From the NCBI RefSeq assembly GCF_000003815.2, contig NC_049987.1, positions 5,625,686-5,689,685 of the forward strand: a DNA stretch of 64,000 bases, read 5' to 3'. The stretch's first letter is position 1, and every line of letters begins with the position of its first letter. The notes under the pieces are model-generated. The model made no database searches. It was not told the DNA's origin and worked only from the letters and a program-made list of their open reading frames with translations. A program made the translations under genes and the position numbers. This DNA comes from Branchiostoma floridae (Eukaryota; Chordata; Leptocardii; Amphioxiformes; Branchiostomatidae). Positions 38,101 to 44,167 of the stretch are shown here, piece by piece.

Positions 38101-40776
38101 GCATGATCTTAAGCCTCACGGAAATGTATCTCTAGTCTAGTTGTAAGTTGGTCAGTCAATGAAGAAAAGCAACAAAAGCTTTTACATGTATTGGTTAAAA
38201 AAAAGCCAGGAGTGCAACTTAATATGGTTACTAAGAGCAGCAGTGGCATCCTCACTCAATACTGTAATACTTGCTTTGACTAAAGTTTGAGTTAGCAAAT
38301 ACATGTACATGTGGCATTGTGCAATAGAATAAAGTCTCAAACAGAATTGTTTGGCACTTTGAACACAAAATGGTAAATTAATGAAATCTTATCATGAATG
38401 ATCTATGAACATCAAATTTTGAGCAGCTCACCTGAAACATAAACGTTTGTATTCTTGACCTCGTCGACATCAAACCACTCAGGATCATTTGCTTTTCTCT
38501 TCTCCCCTGGTTTCAGGTCCTTCTTTGCTTTCTTTTGTTGCTGTTGTTGTTGTTGTGTTTGTTGTTGTTGTGTTGTTGATGCTGTTTGTTGTTGTGTTGA
38601 TTCTGCCACTCCGTAGTTGGCTTGATATGCAGCGATAAAATCATCAGTGATCTGAAAAAAGGTACAGAATCTTCACTTAGTGATCATCACAAATTGTCAA
38701 AATAGACCAATTGGTGCTCAGACTCTTCTTTCCTTTAGTTTTACATTAGGGCCATGCCATATAATCCATCTTGGCAATACTAGTCAGGGTTATACAAGTT
38801 TTCAAAAATTCACTTGTCCTATCGGGCAAGTACATTAAAAATTTACTTGCCCGAACCAAATTTTCACTTGCCCGAAATTTTAATTACATTTTTCTATGTG
38901 TTTTCCCTTTCATAAATTTTCACTTTTGTTAAGAGACCATGTCTAGCGAAATAATAGACGTTAAACAAGGACAGCAACAACAACAAAATCCATGTCTCTA
39001 CTGGCTTAAAAATGACATGGTCAATATAGGCAGGCATTCAGCCCCATGTGCTGTCACACTCAGTGGTAATTTGAGCGGGTCACATCTGGAAATTTTTACT
39101 TGCCCATCGGGCAAGTGGGGAAGCACTTCTGCTTGCCCGAACAGCACTTTTACTTGCCCGGGACAATCGGGCTAATGGACTTGTTTATCCCTGCTAGTAG
39201 TAGAAGTTGTAGTATTCTTGGTCTCATTCTGGTCCTGGAGTTCCTTTCTACTGCATATCTACATGTAGTAAACTGCTTGTACTTTGAGCTGGTAAGTACA
39301 TGTAAGTTAGTATGGACTGGCAGACAGATGTTGATCCTCTGCCATTGGGGCTTACATATAATAACAGTTTCTCCTGATCCCACTTGTACACTTCCAGTGA
39401 GTAGCTACCAGTGGATTTGCATTATAAAAAAACAACTCCTTCCAGACAACATCACCCTACAGCTTACAAGGTTTTCACCAAAGAACATGCCGTACCTTAG
39501 GAAACAAGGCCAGTTTGTCCTGGTCCCACTCATACACAGTGTCATCGTCAGGCGTGAAGGGAACTTATTTTTTTACTCCTTCTGGACTACTTTACATCGA
39601 GGCATACGTAAAACATCCTTAAGGCCTGCCAAGGCTTTGGATAATGTCAAGACATCACATCATACCTTAGGAAACCAGGCGAGTTTGTCCTGGTCCCACT
39701 CGTACACTGTACCATCGTCAGGGTCTGTGAAAGTGAAGGGGTCTAACTAAGAACATACCGTACCTTAGGAAACCAGGCCAGTTTGTCCTGGTCCCACTCG
39801 TACACCGTGCCATCGTCAGGGTCTGTGTAAGTGAAGGGGTCTAACTAAGAACATACCGTACCTTAGGAAACCAGGCCAGTTTGTCCTGGTGGGTCTAACT
39901 AAGAACATACCGTACCTTAGGAAACCAGGCCAGTTTGTCCTGGTCCCACTCGTACACCGTGCCATCGTCAGGGTCCGTGTAAGTGAAGGGGTCTAACTAA
40001 GAACATACCGTACCTTAGGAAACCAGGCCAGTTTGTCCTGGTCCCACTCGTACACCGTGCCATCGTCAGGGTCTGTGTAAGTGAAGGGGTCTAACTAAGA
40101 ACATACCGTACCTTAGGAAACCAGGCCAGTTTGTCCTGGTCCCACTCGTACACCGTGCCATCGTCAGGGTCTGTGTAAGTGAAGGGGTCTAACTAAGAAC
40201 ATACCGTACCTTAGGAAACCAGGCCAGTTTGTCCTGGTCCCACTCGTACACCGTGCCATCGTCAGGGTCTGTGTAAGTGAAGGGGTCTAACTAAGAACAT
40301 ACCGTACCTTAGGAAACCAGGCCAGTTTGTCCTGGTCCCACTCGTACACCGTGCCATCGTCAGGGTCTGTGTAAGTGAAGGGGTCTAACTAAGAACATAC
40401 CGTACCTTAGGAAACCAGGCCAGTTTGTCCTGGTCCCACTCGTACACCGTGCCATCATCAGGGTCTGTGTAAGTGAAGGGGTCTAACTAAGAACATACTG
40501 TACCTTAGGAAACCAGGCCAGTTTGTCCTGGTCCCACTCGTACACCGTGCCATCGTCAGGGTCTGTGTAAGTGAAGGGGTCTAACTAAGAACATACCGTA
40601 CCTTAGGAAACCAGGCCAGTTTGTCCTGGTCCCACTCGTACACCGTGCCATCGTCAGGGTCCGTGTAAGTGAAGGGGTCTCCGTGCTCCTGGTGGTGCCG
40701 CTGGATCTCCTCCTGCTGCAGCTGGAACTCAAAATCCTCCTCGGCTGCAGCCATGCTGGGTGGGAGGGGGGTGTTC
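10993..40776 (-). CDS. HTATSF1: HTATSF1 (Tat-SF1 / Cus2-like splicing factor), 8 coding exons
   Basis: Joined coding exons are 40754-40602, 38651-38432, 37375-37221, 36214-36054, 35014-34918, 12870-12781, 11996-11859 and 11180-10993. All introns are GT-AG and phases agree, giving about 400 residues. Residues 1-51 are acidic/Gln-rich and end in YEWDQDKLAWFPK, as in the family. About 72-105 is a Gln- and Lys-rich linker. RRM1 spans ~118-206 (RNP2 VYVSGL at 121-126, RNP1 GDGRCCYL). A Lys-rich helix and the DWRPER linker follow. A C-terminal RRM of the UHM type runs ~249-334, with an acidic helix (DDLRSECEKFG) and the diagnostic R-x-F loop (RWF, 319-321). By family knowledge it binds SF3B1 ULM motifs and the U2 snRNP in the nucleus. 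The long acidic C-terminal tail of vertebrate proteins is absent. The last exon carries an apparent one-base frame break. Confidence 0.94.
11243..11481. mobile_element. MITE, CGCTAGTTCACC-ended family, copy 2 (in HTATSF1 intron 7)
   Basis: Ends TGTAACGCTAGTTCACC and TGTAACACTGATTCTCC (reverse strand) with inner GGGTAACCTATATCCG arms. It lies only ~60 bp upstream (in transcription) of the exon 8 acceptor. The left flank is a run of ACATGT. Confidence 0.7.
11859..11996 (-). CDS. HTATSF1: HTATSF1 coding exon 7 (UHM R-x-F motif)
   Basis: 138 bp, 46 codons. Encodes RHPDGVASVAYKEAEMADAA, then LNGRWFGGRQLNVALWDG and VTDYQ. RWF (319-321) is the UHM-defining R-x-F loop whose Phe pocket binds the ULM tryptophan. 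Acceptor CCCCTCACAG and donor GTGAGG are both good. Confidence 0.95.
11997..12780 (-). other. HTATSF1 intron 6
   Basis: GT-AG intron of 784 bp. 12640-12760 holds a dispersed repeat fragment ending CCCCTGAGGCGTCACCAAAAA, whose relative is at 37850-37965 in intron 2. No other element recognised. Confidence 0.6.
12781..12870 (-). CDS. HTATSF1: HTATSF1 coding exon 6 (UHM acidic helix)
   Basis: 90 bp, 30 codons, between GTGTTTTTAG and a GTGAGT donor. Encodes EDPLELNEISDDLRSECEKF and GIVKKVLIFD. The acidic helix is the surface that UHM domains use to grip the basic ULM peptide of SF3B1 (family knowledge). Confidence 0.95.
14250..14405. promoter_or_regulatory. GC-rich island, candidate intronic regulatory element
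   Basis: An abrupt GC-rich patch in AT-rich intron with CCCGGGTGGCG, CCCATTATC, GCGGCCGATAAACGACC and TGCGGCCAGGCG. It has clustered GATA/TAAT-like and GC motifs, no repeat structure and no open frame that looks coding. Function is not shown. Confidence 0.25.
14516..14750. mobile_element. Harbinger-like MITE copy 2, truncated by gap
   Basis: GGCCACACCAATTTAATTTC start with TTA at 14513-14515. The body is nearly identical to 4751-4985. The sequence runs into N at 14751 and the right end is not in the assembly. Confidence 0.85.
14751..14920. other. Assembly gap (170 N)
   Basis: Run of N. It interrupts the right half of the Harbinger-like MITE. Open frames drawn through it are meaningless. Confidence 1.
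14957..15280 (-). mobile_element. CAGGG MITE family copy 3
   Basis: CAGGGAGAAACAAGT to AACAAGTT...CCCTG in inverted orientation, 324 bp, very similar to copies 2 and 6. The flanks AAATG and AATCC do not match, so either the duplication has decayed or this copy is chimeric across the nearby gap. Confidence 0.85.
15708..15824 (+). repeat. Left terminal inverted repeat of the foldback element
   Basis: Starts TGTTGGACGCCCGTTTGAGG and matches the reverse complement of 22614-22730 with scattered mismatches. Both carry a run of T/A (AAAAAGATTAAAAAAT type) after the GACATGGTC block. Confidence 0.9.
16240..18890 (+). repeat. Left ~90-bp tandem array of the foldback element
   Basis: About 29 units by length, including the gap. 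Typical content is GTGTTCAGGAGACAAACTG, then TGTGTCA-ATTTGAA-TGACACA, then ACTGTATATAGCTAACTAAT. Each unit contains a perfect 7-bp inverted repeat around a 7-nt spacer. Units differ by small indels and two sub-types are visible (ACTTACATAATAGCGCC and CATTCATAGAACAGCGC). Confidence 0.92.
17305..17557. other. Assembly gap (253 N) inside the left array
   Basis: Run of N within the tandem array, so the number of repeat units is not reliable. Confidence 1.
18891..20165. repeat. Diverged central copies of the foldback repeat
   Basis: Degenerate units keep the TGTGTCA/TGACACA core (for example near 19790, 19980 and 20065) and blocks like GACGGAAAACTT, but the rest is scrambled. Orientation still follows the left arm. 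This is the oldest-looking part of the element. Confidence 0.75.
20166..22160 (-). repeat. Right ~90-bp tandem array, inverted relative to the left
   Basis: About 22 units, the same unit as the left arm in reverse complement (AGTGTGTCATTCAAATTGAC). Steps between units are 88-93 bp. Some sub-units alternate (TTACACTTCGCTATGAG versus TTTTTCCGCTATTAG), suggesting a higher-order two-unit pattern. Confidence 0.92.
22614..22730 (-). repeat. Right terminal inverted repeat of the foldback element
   Basis: Reverse complement of 15708-15824, ending CGGGCGTCCAACA followed by the TTTA duplication. Confidence 0.9.
22735..24774. other. Intronic stretch; candidate conserved island 23390-23545
   Basis: No gene or transposon recognised. 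23390-23545 contains CAGCTGTCA, TCTCATTAGGG, GGTAATTAATGCCAATTAAC, a dense set of E-box and TAAT sites. 23925-24000 has a short imperfect duplication around CCAGGGCAGGAAG and CTGGGGGCAGGAAG. Confidence 0.3.
24780..25103 (+). mobile_element. CAGGG MITE family copy 4 (5-bp TSD)
   Basis: 324 bp, CAGGGTTGAACAAGT to ACTTGTTTATCCCTG, flanked by CACAC at 24775-24779 and 25104-25108. Confidence 0.92.
25109..26935. other. Intronic stretch with microsatellites and a MITE-like remnant
   Basis: An ACATGT microsatellite lies at 25681-25705. 26223-26437 has GGCCACAC at the left and GTGTGGCC at the right with TTA/TTG flanks, possibly a decayed 215-bp Harbinger-like element. Otherwise nothing recognised. 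Confidence 0.4.
26940..27950. repeat. ~170-bp minisatellite, about 5-6 copies
   Basis: Units contain TTTTGCTGCAAGAAATCTTG, CCAGTTCTTGAGAGAAAAAC, AACACAGATGAGCATAAAAAC and GCAGGAATTTCCTGTCAATG. The first units (26940-27260) are more diverged and the last three are nearly identical. Open frames exist on both strands because the unit is AT-poor in stops. Not judged coding. Confidence 0.8.
27950..28100. promoter_or_regulatory. GC-rich island between two minisatellites
   Basis: GGGGCCGCGGTGCGATGGGGC, CCGAGGCGGCGGATAAAATT and CCCGCCGCCAGCCCCAGGG stand out from AT-rich surroundings. Candidate conserved noncoding or promoter-like sequence. It contains no recognisable coding exon. Confidence 0.25.
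28150..29265. repeat. 146-bp tandem repeat, about 7.6 copies
   Basis: Period exactly 146 bp over most of the array. The unit holds CAGCAGTGACACCTAGTGG, GAATGAAGCAGTGCAGGTAG, GGCAAATTTGAGGAGACCAG and CTTGTAAATCTGG. 146 is not divisible by three, so the repeating 79-codon minus frames are shifted reads of the unit, not a protein. Copies are about 95% alike by eye. Confidence 0.95.
29471..29804 (+). mobile_element. CAGGG MITE family copy 5 (5-bp TSD), subfamily B
   Basis: CAGGGTTGGACAAGT to CCCTG, 334 bp, flanked by GTATG at 29466-29470 and 29805-29809. The interior differs from copies 1-4 (TTTCTATGTATATTCATGG) and resembles copy 7. Confidence 0.92.
29980..30357. mobile_element. Inverted-repeat element with TA flanks
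   Basis: Ends AGGCCCAATCTACACACAG and (reverse) AGGCACGATCTACACACAG, flanked by TA on both sides (29978-29979, 30358-30359). Inner arms share TCGGG and GATATCG blocks. 378 bp, no transposase. TA duplication suggests a Tc/mariner-type or related element; assignment uncertain. Confidence 0.7.
31330..31612 (+). pseudogene. Non-LTR retrotransposon reverse-transcriptase C-terminal fragment
   Basis: The plus frame reads NCSFYDDIRNQLFMSVS, then LLLKSKNPHIITEVGKFV and FHWLKRR. The same pattern occurs at 43080-43301 on the minus strand (FLLKSQNPQILENVGLFV), where more of the protein is present. The region upstream has lost frame around 31370. This is a 5'-truncated relic of a retrotransposon tail. 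Confidence 0.6.
31613..33030. other. Intronic stretch; candidate conserved island 32485-32645
   Basis: 32485-32645 carries TCGTTAATCC, CTTAACGAGCTG, TTAATGAGGTAATTAGCTAATG and a CCCGGGGGATT block, an unusually dense series of TAAT-type sites. No open frame. The rest is AT-rich without recognised elements. Confidence 0.3.
33035..33800. repeat. ~165-bp diverged tandem repeat, about 4 copies
   Basis: Repeating blocks are CTATCACCTTTGCAAATACC, CTGTTGAATATCAATTTCTC, CTACTTGAGACAAGGAACTA and CTGAGTCTTTGCCTTGATC. The two central copies (about 33340 and 33520) are nearly identical; outer copies are decayed. Frames across it on both strands are incidental. Confidence 0.75.
33801..34917. other. Intronic stretch, no gene seen
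   Basis: 34440-34520 contains a cluster of GTTGCACA / TGTGCAAC motifs, probably part of a dispersed repeat. Nothing else supported. Confidence 0.35.
34918..35014 (-). CDS. HTATSF1: HTATSF1 coding exon 5 (linker and UHM start)
   Basis: After CTTCCTTAG it encodes LLDWRPERKEPLRPKHERV and then MIIRNMFHPKDFE, the first strand of the C-terminal RRM/UHM. 97 bp, entered in phase 2 (Arg230 split) and ending in phase 0 at GTGGGT. The next exon is 22 kb away. Confidence 0.95.
35303..35423. repeat. Imperfect hairpin element in HTATSF1 intron 4
   Basis: TATCCAGCCATATTATA and CTCCCAAGTCTCTTCTG pair with their complements to 35423 around a short loop near 35355. About 50-bp arms, ~121 bp total. Likely a small palindromic MITE; no clear target duplication. 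Confidence 0.65.
35440..35779. mobile_element. Non-autonomous hAT-like element (8-bp TSD) in intron 4
   Basis: Starts CAGGGCTTTAGCCAG and ends CTGGCTAGAGCCCTG, flanked by exact GGTTACAC at 35432-35439 and 35780-35787. 340 bp, with internal TTCCGTCA / TGACGGA blocks in inverted positions. No transposase. A CA microsatellite follows immediately. Confidence 0.92.
36054..36214 (-). CDS. HTATSF1: HTATSF1 coding exon 4
   Basis: Acceptor ATGTTTTCCAG, then RESVDLALQILDNYEFRS, the last helix and strand of RRM1. PAKFQLKGAYNPALKK follows, then a run of lysines and glutamines. The donor is GTGATA (after AAAG) and the exon ends in phase 2. A partial copy of its 5' part with its acceptor lies 158 bp upstream in transcription (36315-36382). 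Confidence 0.95.
36315..36382 (-). pseudogene. Partial duplicate of HTATSF1 exon 4 (acceptor plus first ~58 bp)
   Basis: 36315-36382 repeats 36157-36224 with one coding change (TCG to CCG) and a few changes in the pyrimidine tract. It retains GTTTTCCAG and the first ~58 bp of the exon, then breaks off at TATACAAAAC with no obvious donor. It is probably a skipped pseudo-exon from a local tandem duplication. Confidence 0.85.
36591..36914 (-). mobile_element. CAGGG MITE family copy 6 (5-bp TSD)
   Basis: 324 bp inverted copy in HTATSF1 intron 3, flanked by TATGG at 36586-36590 and 36915-36919. Nearly identical to copy 3, so probably recent. Confidence 0.93.
37221..37375 (-). CDS. HTATSF1: HTATSF1 coding exon 3 (RRM1 core)
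   Basis: Follows TTGTTATCTCAG and encodes GLPTDITDDEFKDLMQKCG through KGDGRCCYLK, i.e. helix 1, strands 2-3 and RNP1 of RRM1. 155 bp, entering in phase 1 and ending in phase 0 at a GTACTG donor. Strong agreement with the Tat-SF1 family (GLPPDIT and GDGLCCYLK in vertebrates). Confidence 0.95.
37376..38431 (-). other. HTATSF1 intron 2
   Basis: GT-AG, 1056 bp. A pure G run lies at 37817-37831. 37850-37965 is a dispersed repeat fragment with GTGGAAAAATGCCTGTG and CCCCTGAGGCGTCGTC, also present at 12650-12760. Confidence 0.6.
38432..38651 (-). CDS. HTATSF1: HTATSF1 coding exon 2
   Basis: Starts after CCTTTTTTCAG with ITDDFIAAYQANYG, the family-specific block following AWFPK. It continues through a poly-Gln tract encoded by CAA/CAG runs, a Lys-rich basic stretch and EWFDVDEVKNTNVYVS, the start of RRM1. 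The donor is GTGAGC and the exon ends in phase 1, so Gly125 is split. The glutamine tract is a likely length-polymorphic site. Confidence 0.95.
38785..39193 (+). mobile_element. CAGGG MITE family copy 7 (5-bp TSD), longer subfamily B
   Basis: 409 bp, from CAGGGTTATACAAGT to TTGTTTATCCCTG, flanked by CTAGT at 38780-38784 and 39194-39198. The terminal ACTTGCCC blocks match copy 5, but the middle (38890-39090) is different and longer. Located in HTATSF1 intron 1, ~290 bp from the exon array. Confidence 0.9.
39481..40601 (-). repeat. 98-bp tandem array of exon-1 3' end plus splice donor
   Basis: Eleven extra copies of the exon-1 3' part lie in intron 1, with exon-like ends at 40504, 40406, 40308, 40210, 40112, 40014, 39916, 39862, 39764, 39666 and 39496. 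Most are exactly 98 bp apart; one unit is cut to 54 bp, and the most distal lies 170 bp further on. Each unit has ~77 bp coding for DPDDGTVYEWDQDKLAWFPK, then a GT donor (GTACGG in most) and ~20 bp of intron ending TTAG. Copies are near-identical except the distal two. Reading through a unit meets an in-frame TAG, and 77 bp is not a multiple of three. Extra inclusion would therefore not extend the protein. Confidence 0.92.
40602..40776 (-). CDS. HTATSF1: HTATSF1 coding exon 1 (start codon exon)
   Basis: The ATG is at 40754-40752, in MAAAEEDFEFQLQQ. Upstream, CTCTCCCCCAG (acceptor AG at 40778-40777) shows that a non-coding 5' exon exists further upstream; I could not locate it or the promoter. 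The exon encodes 51 residues ending AWFPK and uses a GTACGG donor (phase 0). A better-looking GTATGT donor lies 6 nt downstream but would break frame with exon 2. The 3' 77 bp of this exon plus its donor are reiterated in the array at 39481-40601. Confidence 0.93.
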
Positions 40777-40844
40777 CTGGGGGAGAGAAAAGAAATTTAG
40801 ATAGTGAAACAAAAAAGGGAGTAGAAACAGACAGAAACATATAT

Positions 40845-40950
40845 ACAAATATTCTGACTCCTGGGATTCCAACCCGTGCCAAATCCTAGCCGCTAGCTAA
40901 CAAACCCAGCACACAACCGATTCGGCCAAAAGCCTGACAGGCATTTGGTA
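40845..40950 (-). mobile_element. tRNA-derived SINE-like head
   Basis: On the minus strand TGGCCGAATCGGTTG resembles a Pol III A box and GGGTTGGAATCCC a B box with one mismatch. Their spacing suits a Leu/Ser-type tRNA. A second, decayed copy with the same GGCTGTCAGGCTTTTGGC start is at 43793-43868. It lies just upstream of the first coding exon of HTATSF1. Confidence 0.45.
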
Positions 40951-41392
40951 TGGTCGGTTGATGGTGCTTGAACCCCACTCTTATGTTACTACTCCCCCTG
41001 TTCTTTTCAACATACGCCCTCAAACCTCGGAGTTTGATATCCCTGTGTGGCACATCTCTAGTCTGTTTACTCACAGTCTTGGAAAAGATACTAAGAAGTC
41101 GACCGATGATGATGTTGTGGTAAGCACCTCGGTGTGATATGAGTTCTAACCAGCTGGTGTGTGCCTGTGAAGCTGGTGTGTTTACACTGAATGGCATGTG
41201 TATTCCAATTGAAAAATCTAGATTTAGAAGATTGTATATTTATGTATAGATCCCGATCAGAGTCCCTGTTGACAGCTAGGAATGGGTTACGGTGGTCTTG
41301 CACTTATAAATCTTGAGTTTGAATTCAATCTATTGATCTTAAGGGGCTTGAATTGACATTCTCATGCTCCAATTCTCAATCTCATGATCTTT

Positions 41393-41666
41393 TAATTATA
41401 ATAATAATCATCATCTGGTATATTTTGCCAGCCAGTAGGTACCCAAAGTATGAGTAATGAGGCTGTTTAACGTGGTCGAGGCACCTCCTCGAGCACGGGA
41501 CCCCCGTTTTACGTCCCTCCCGGAAGACGATTTCGTGGAAAGCTTCGTGAGGCTACAGCAATCCGGACGTCCTTGGTTGGTCCCCCATCCAAGCACTATC
41601 CGGACCGTGCGTTGCTTAACTTCCGAGATCGAGGGATCGGGTGTACCAACGCGCCACGCGGCCGTA
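41393..41666 (-). mobile_element. 5S rRNA-derived SINE (SINE3-like)
   Basis: Read on the minus strand, 41666-41553 follows 5S rRNA: CGATCTCGGAAGTTAAGCAA (A-box/intermediate element region), then GTGCTTGGATGGGGGACC (C box). Downstream comes a body with GGGACGTAAAACGGGGGTCCC and a tail of short ATGATG/ATTATTATT repeats, as expected of a retroposed SINE. It is not a functional 5S gene, since helix I partners and the 3' end are replaced. Confidence 0.75.
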
Positions 41667-43075
41667 GCAATGGATTACAATCCTACGTAGTCCTGACATG
41701 TAACAGAGCTACAGTGATGATTGTTTCCTATCTACTCTAGCTTACTGACATGCTTACCTCGTTATCTGGAGGTCGTGACAAGAAGAATATACATGTACCT
41801 TCACTAGTAGTAGTAGTGCATTCGTACTCTATCAGAGTCTATGGAAGTTGTGTAACGTGTTTGGAGGAAAATTTCCTTTTATCTTACAATTTTAAGAAGG
41901 GTGCTGCACCCATCCGCATTCTGTAAGTGTAACTAGAGCTATCATACGTGCTCCGGCAAACGACCTATAAATAAACATGTCTATGTGAATGACAAATCAT
42001 GTCCGCACCTTACAGAAACTTTATACACTGGAGTTATGTTTATACAGGCAAATAAAATAGCAGCTCACGAAACGCCCCCCTCCCCACTGCTTCACACTGC
42101 ACATAAATAAAGCTGCTGTAGACAAGTTATCCCCTAGATTTAAATATTCTAGATCGTTCTGCTATCACTTACAGTTAGGGAACCTCTGACACAGTAACCT
42201 ACGCGGTCCAAACGCTGGCAGGTCCTCAACTTGGCGCGTTTTCACGTCGTCTGGACGTTCGTTCGTACCACTATCATGTACAGGCCTGTTTTACGGCAAG
42301 AAAACAAGGCCGTTTTGCGACTTTTTTTATGTCGTAATCGTCCACTGGCAGAAAACTGTCGTAAAATTGGTACGTAATCAAAAATTTTTTCAGGTGGTCG
42401 GCATCGTGTTTCTCCACGCGGTGCTTTAACTACAGTAAGCATATATGATAATGTGTCCCCAAAGTGACATAAGTTGCTTGGACAAAGCATGGTGAAAATT
42501 AATCGTTTACCTCGATGCATGGTCCACTCTGTAGCGCTGTTCTATGAACCCGGTAAGTCATCTTTGCCTAAAGCTCAAAGAACGTCAGTCCGGGTGCCAT
42601 GCTGGATCATGCTGGTAACCTTACCTTGTATTAAAAAAGGAGCTTTCATCAACGATTTAAGTCAATTTGGATGAACAAAATCATATTTCTAGCTCATGTA
42701 TGCACGTCCGGTATCGCACTATGATATCGAAAATGTCAATATAGCCTGGCGGGAAAAAAAATCGTATTTGTTTATCAGGTTCATCCTGTCAATAATGAGG
42801 AACTGTATTTGCGCAATACCTTTTCCAGTAGTGGGAATAATGCGAACTTTTATGATAGGGTTATCCTTTTAACGCTCAGATTTTTCTACTACTAGATCAT
42901 CCTGTAAATAGCTTCATGCTAGACCATGGAAAACTGCAGGGCTGGGGCTAATGACATGACGATATTGATCAGTGTATCACTGCCTTTAATAGAAGTTTAT
43001 TTGCAAGTACATGGTATACACATAGTGACAATGGACAGTCATAAACAATATTTTAATCTAATACTAGTGTTGGCT
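41667..43075. other. Upstream flank of HTATSF1, promoter and 5' exon not located
   Basis: The 5' non-coding exon implied by the acceptor at 40777 should lie somewhere upstream. I see no decisive CpG-rich TSS with a donor. 42180-42250 (CTACGCGGTCC, TTGGCGCG) is a weak candidate. No coding gene recognised. Confidence 0.25.
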
Positions 43076-43079
43076 ATTT

Positions 43080-43683
43080 CTAAACAGGTTGGGTTTGACT
43101 TCTTTTTTGGAAGCAGAGGGAGACGAAAAGCCCCACATTTTCTAAAATTTGTGGGTTCTGCGATTTCAAGAGAAAAGTGGCTTTCTGTTCGTCTGTCAAT
43201 GTGGGGAAGTTGGGATAATAATTTGTGACTTCTCTAAACAGAGTGATTCTTTCGGTTACGTTGAATGAACATTTGGAAATGAAATGTGTTTCGTCTCCCA
43301 CTGCTTTAGATGTACAATATTTACAAATCCTTTACACACACTGGTAATCTCTTATATCTCCCTCTTTCCACTTCAAGAGGATGAGCGCTAATTCTGACTT
43401 TGCTTATTGTGGAGCGCAGCTCGAAATCAACTAGTTCTAAGTACTTCTCTCTAGCGTATACAGATTTACAAGTTTTGTAGAATCTCAGCTTACCGGTATC
43501 TATACTTATATTATGTAGAGACGTCTGGATATACATATTGGTAATTCTGTTCCTTATCATATTACATACATATACAGGGTCACAGAGTGAGTTGTCAGAG
43601 TACCAGAGATAAGAATATCCACTATAATCAAGTATATCTTTAACACGCTGTAAAAGCGATCTTCTCCGGCCGATATTAATCAA
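43080..43683 (-). pseudogene. Non-LTR retrotransposon reverse-transcriptase C-terminal fragment
   Basis: The minus frame 43683-43321 reads VRISAHPLEVERGRYKRLPV, the conserved tail found in CR1/L2/Jockey-like polymerases. After a one-base shift comes a zinc-knuckle-like CKYC...HFISKC and LFREVTNYYPNF...FLLKSQNPQILENVGLFV. The shift and lack of upstream polymerase show a 5'-truncated dead copy. Confidence 0.7.
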
Positions 43684-43792
43684 TCCTGTTAATGTTGGTT
43701 AGATTTGTACTGTTGACCTGATCAGTCTTTCACTACGTGTATTGTAGTGTAACAGTGGGGGTTTCAAGTAGCGCTAACCGACTATGCAAACG

Positions 43793-43868
43793 GCTGTCAG
43801 GCTTTTGGCTCGATCAGTTATGCTGCTAGTGTAGTGATCTGACGGCCTGGACAGTCAGGATATTTGTA
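43793..43868 (+). mobile_element. Decayed second copy of the tRNA-like SINE
   Basis: GGCTGTCAGGCTTTTGGCTC followed by degraded box-B-like ACGGCCTGGACAGTCAGGAT and ATATTTG, matching the minus strand at 40845-40950. Confidence 0.4.
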
Positions 43869-44167
43869 TTTATTGTTTCTTTCTGCTCAAAAACGCCCCT
43901 CTTGTCGTTTCAATTTACTGCGCTATATTGACAGTATCATCCTGCACTGACAAAACCAATCGGTTTAGCATGATTGGTCTTATCAACTTAGCTACTTCAA
44001 GAATTTAAGAAGTTTGAGTTCCTAAAAGGGCCCTAGACGGATATATGGGAAATACATGGTTCCTCAATCTACTGAAAAATAATTTGAATACCTGGATTTC
44101 GAAGATAAATACATTTGAATTTGATGTGTAAAAAAGCCACATTTGCGGCACAAAAGTGGATTTATTT

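Noticed and set aside
39100-39750. 216-codon plus-strand frame
   Set aside because: It runs antisense across the end of a CAGGG MITE, intron 1 and decayed copies of HTATSF1 exon 1. The real coding information there is on the minus strand.
40556-40882. 108-codon minus-strand frame starting MARVGIPG
   Set aside because: Wrong frame over HTATSF1 exon 1. The adjacent frame from 40754 matches the family and splices correctly.
41550-41666. Functional 5S rRNA gene
   Set aside because: Only the internal part resembles 5S. The termini do not pair and no T-run terminator follows the 5S portion, so a SINE is more likely.
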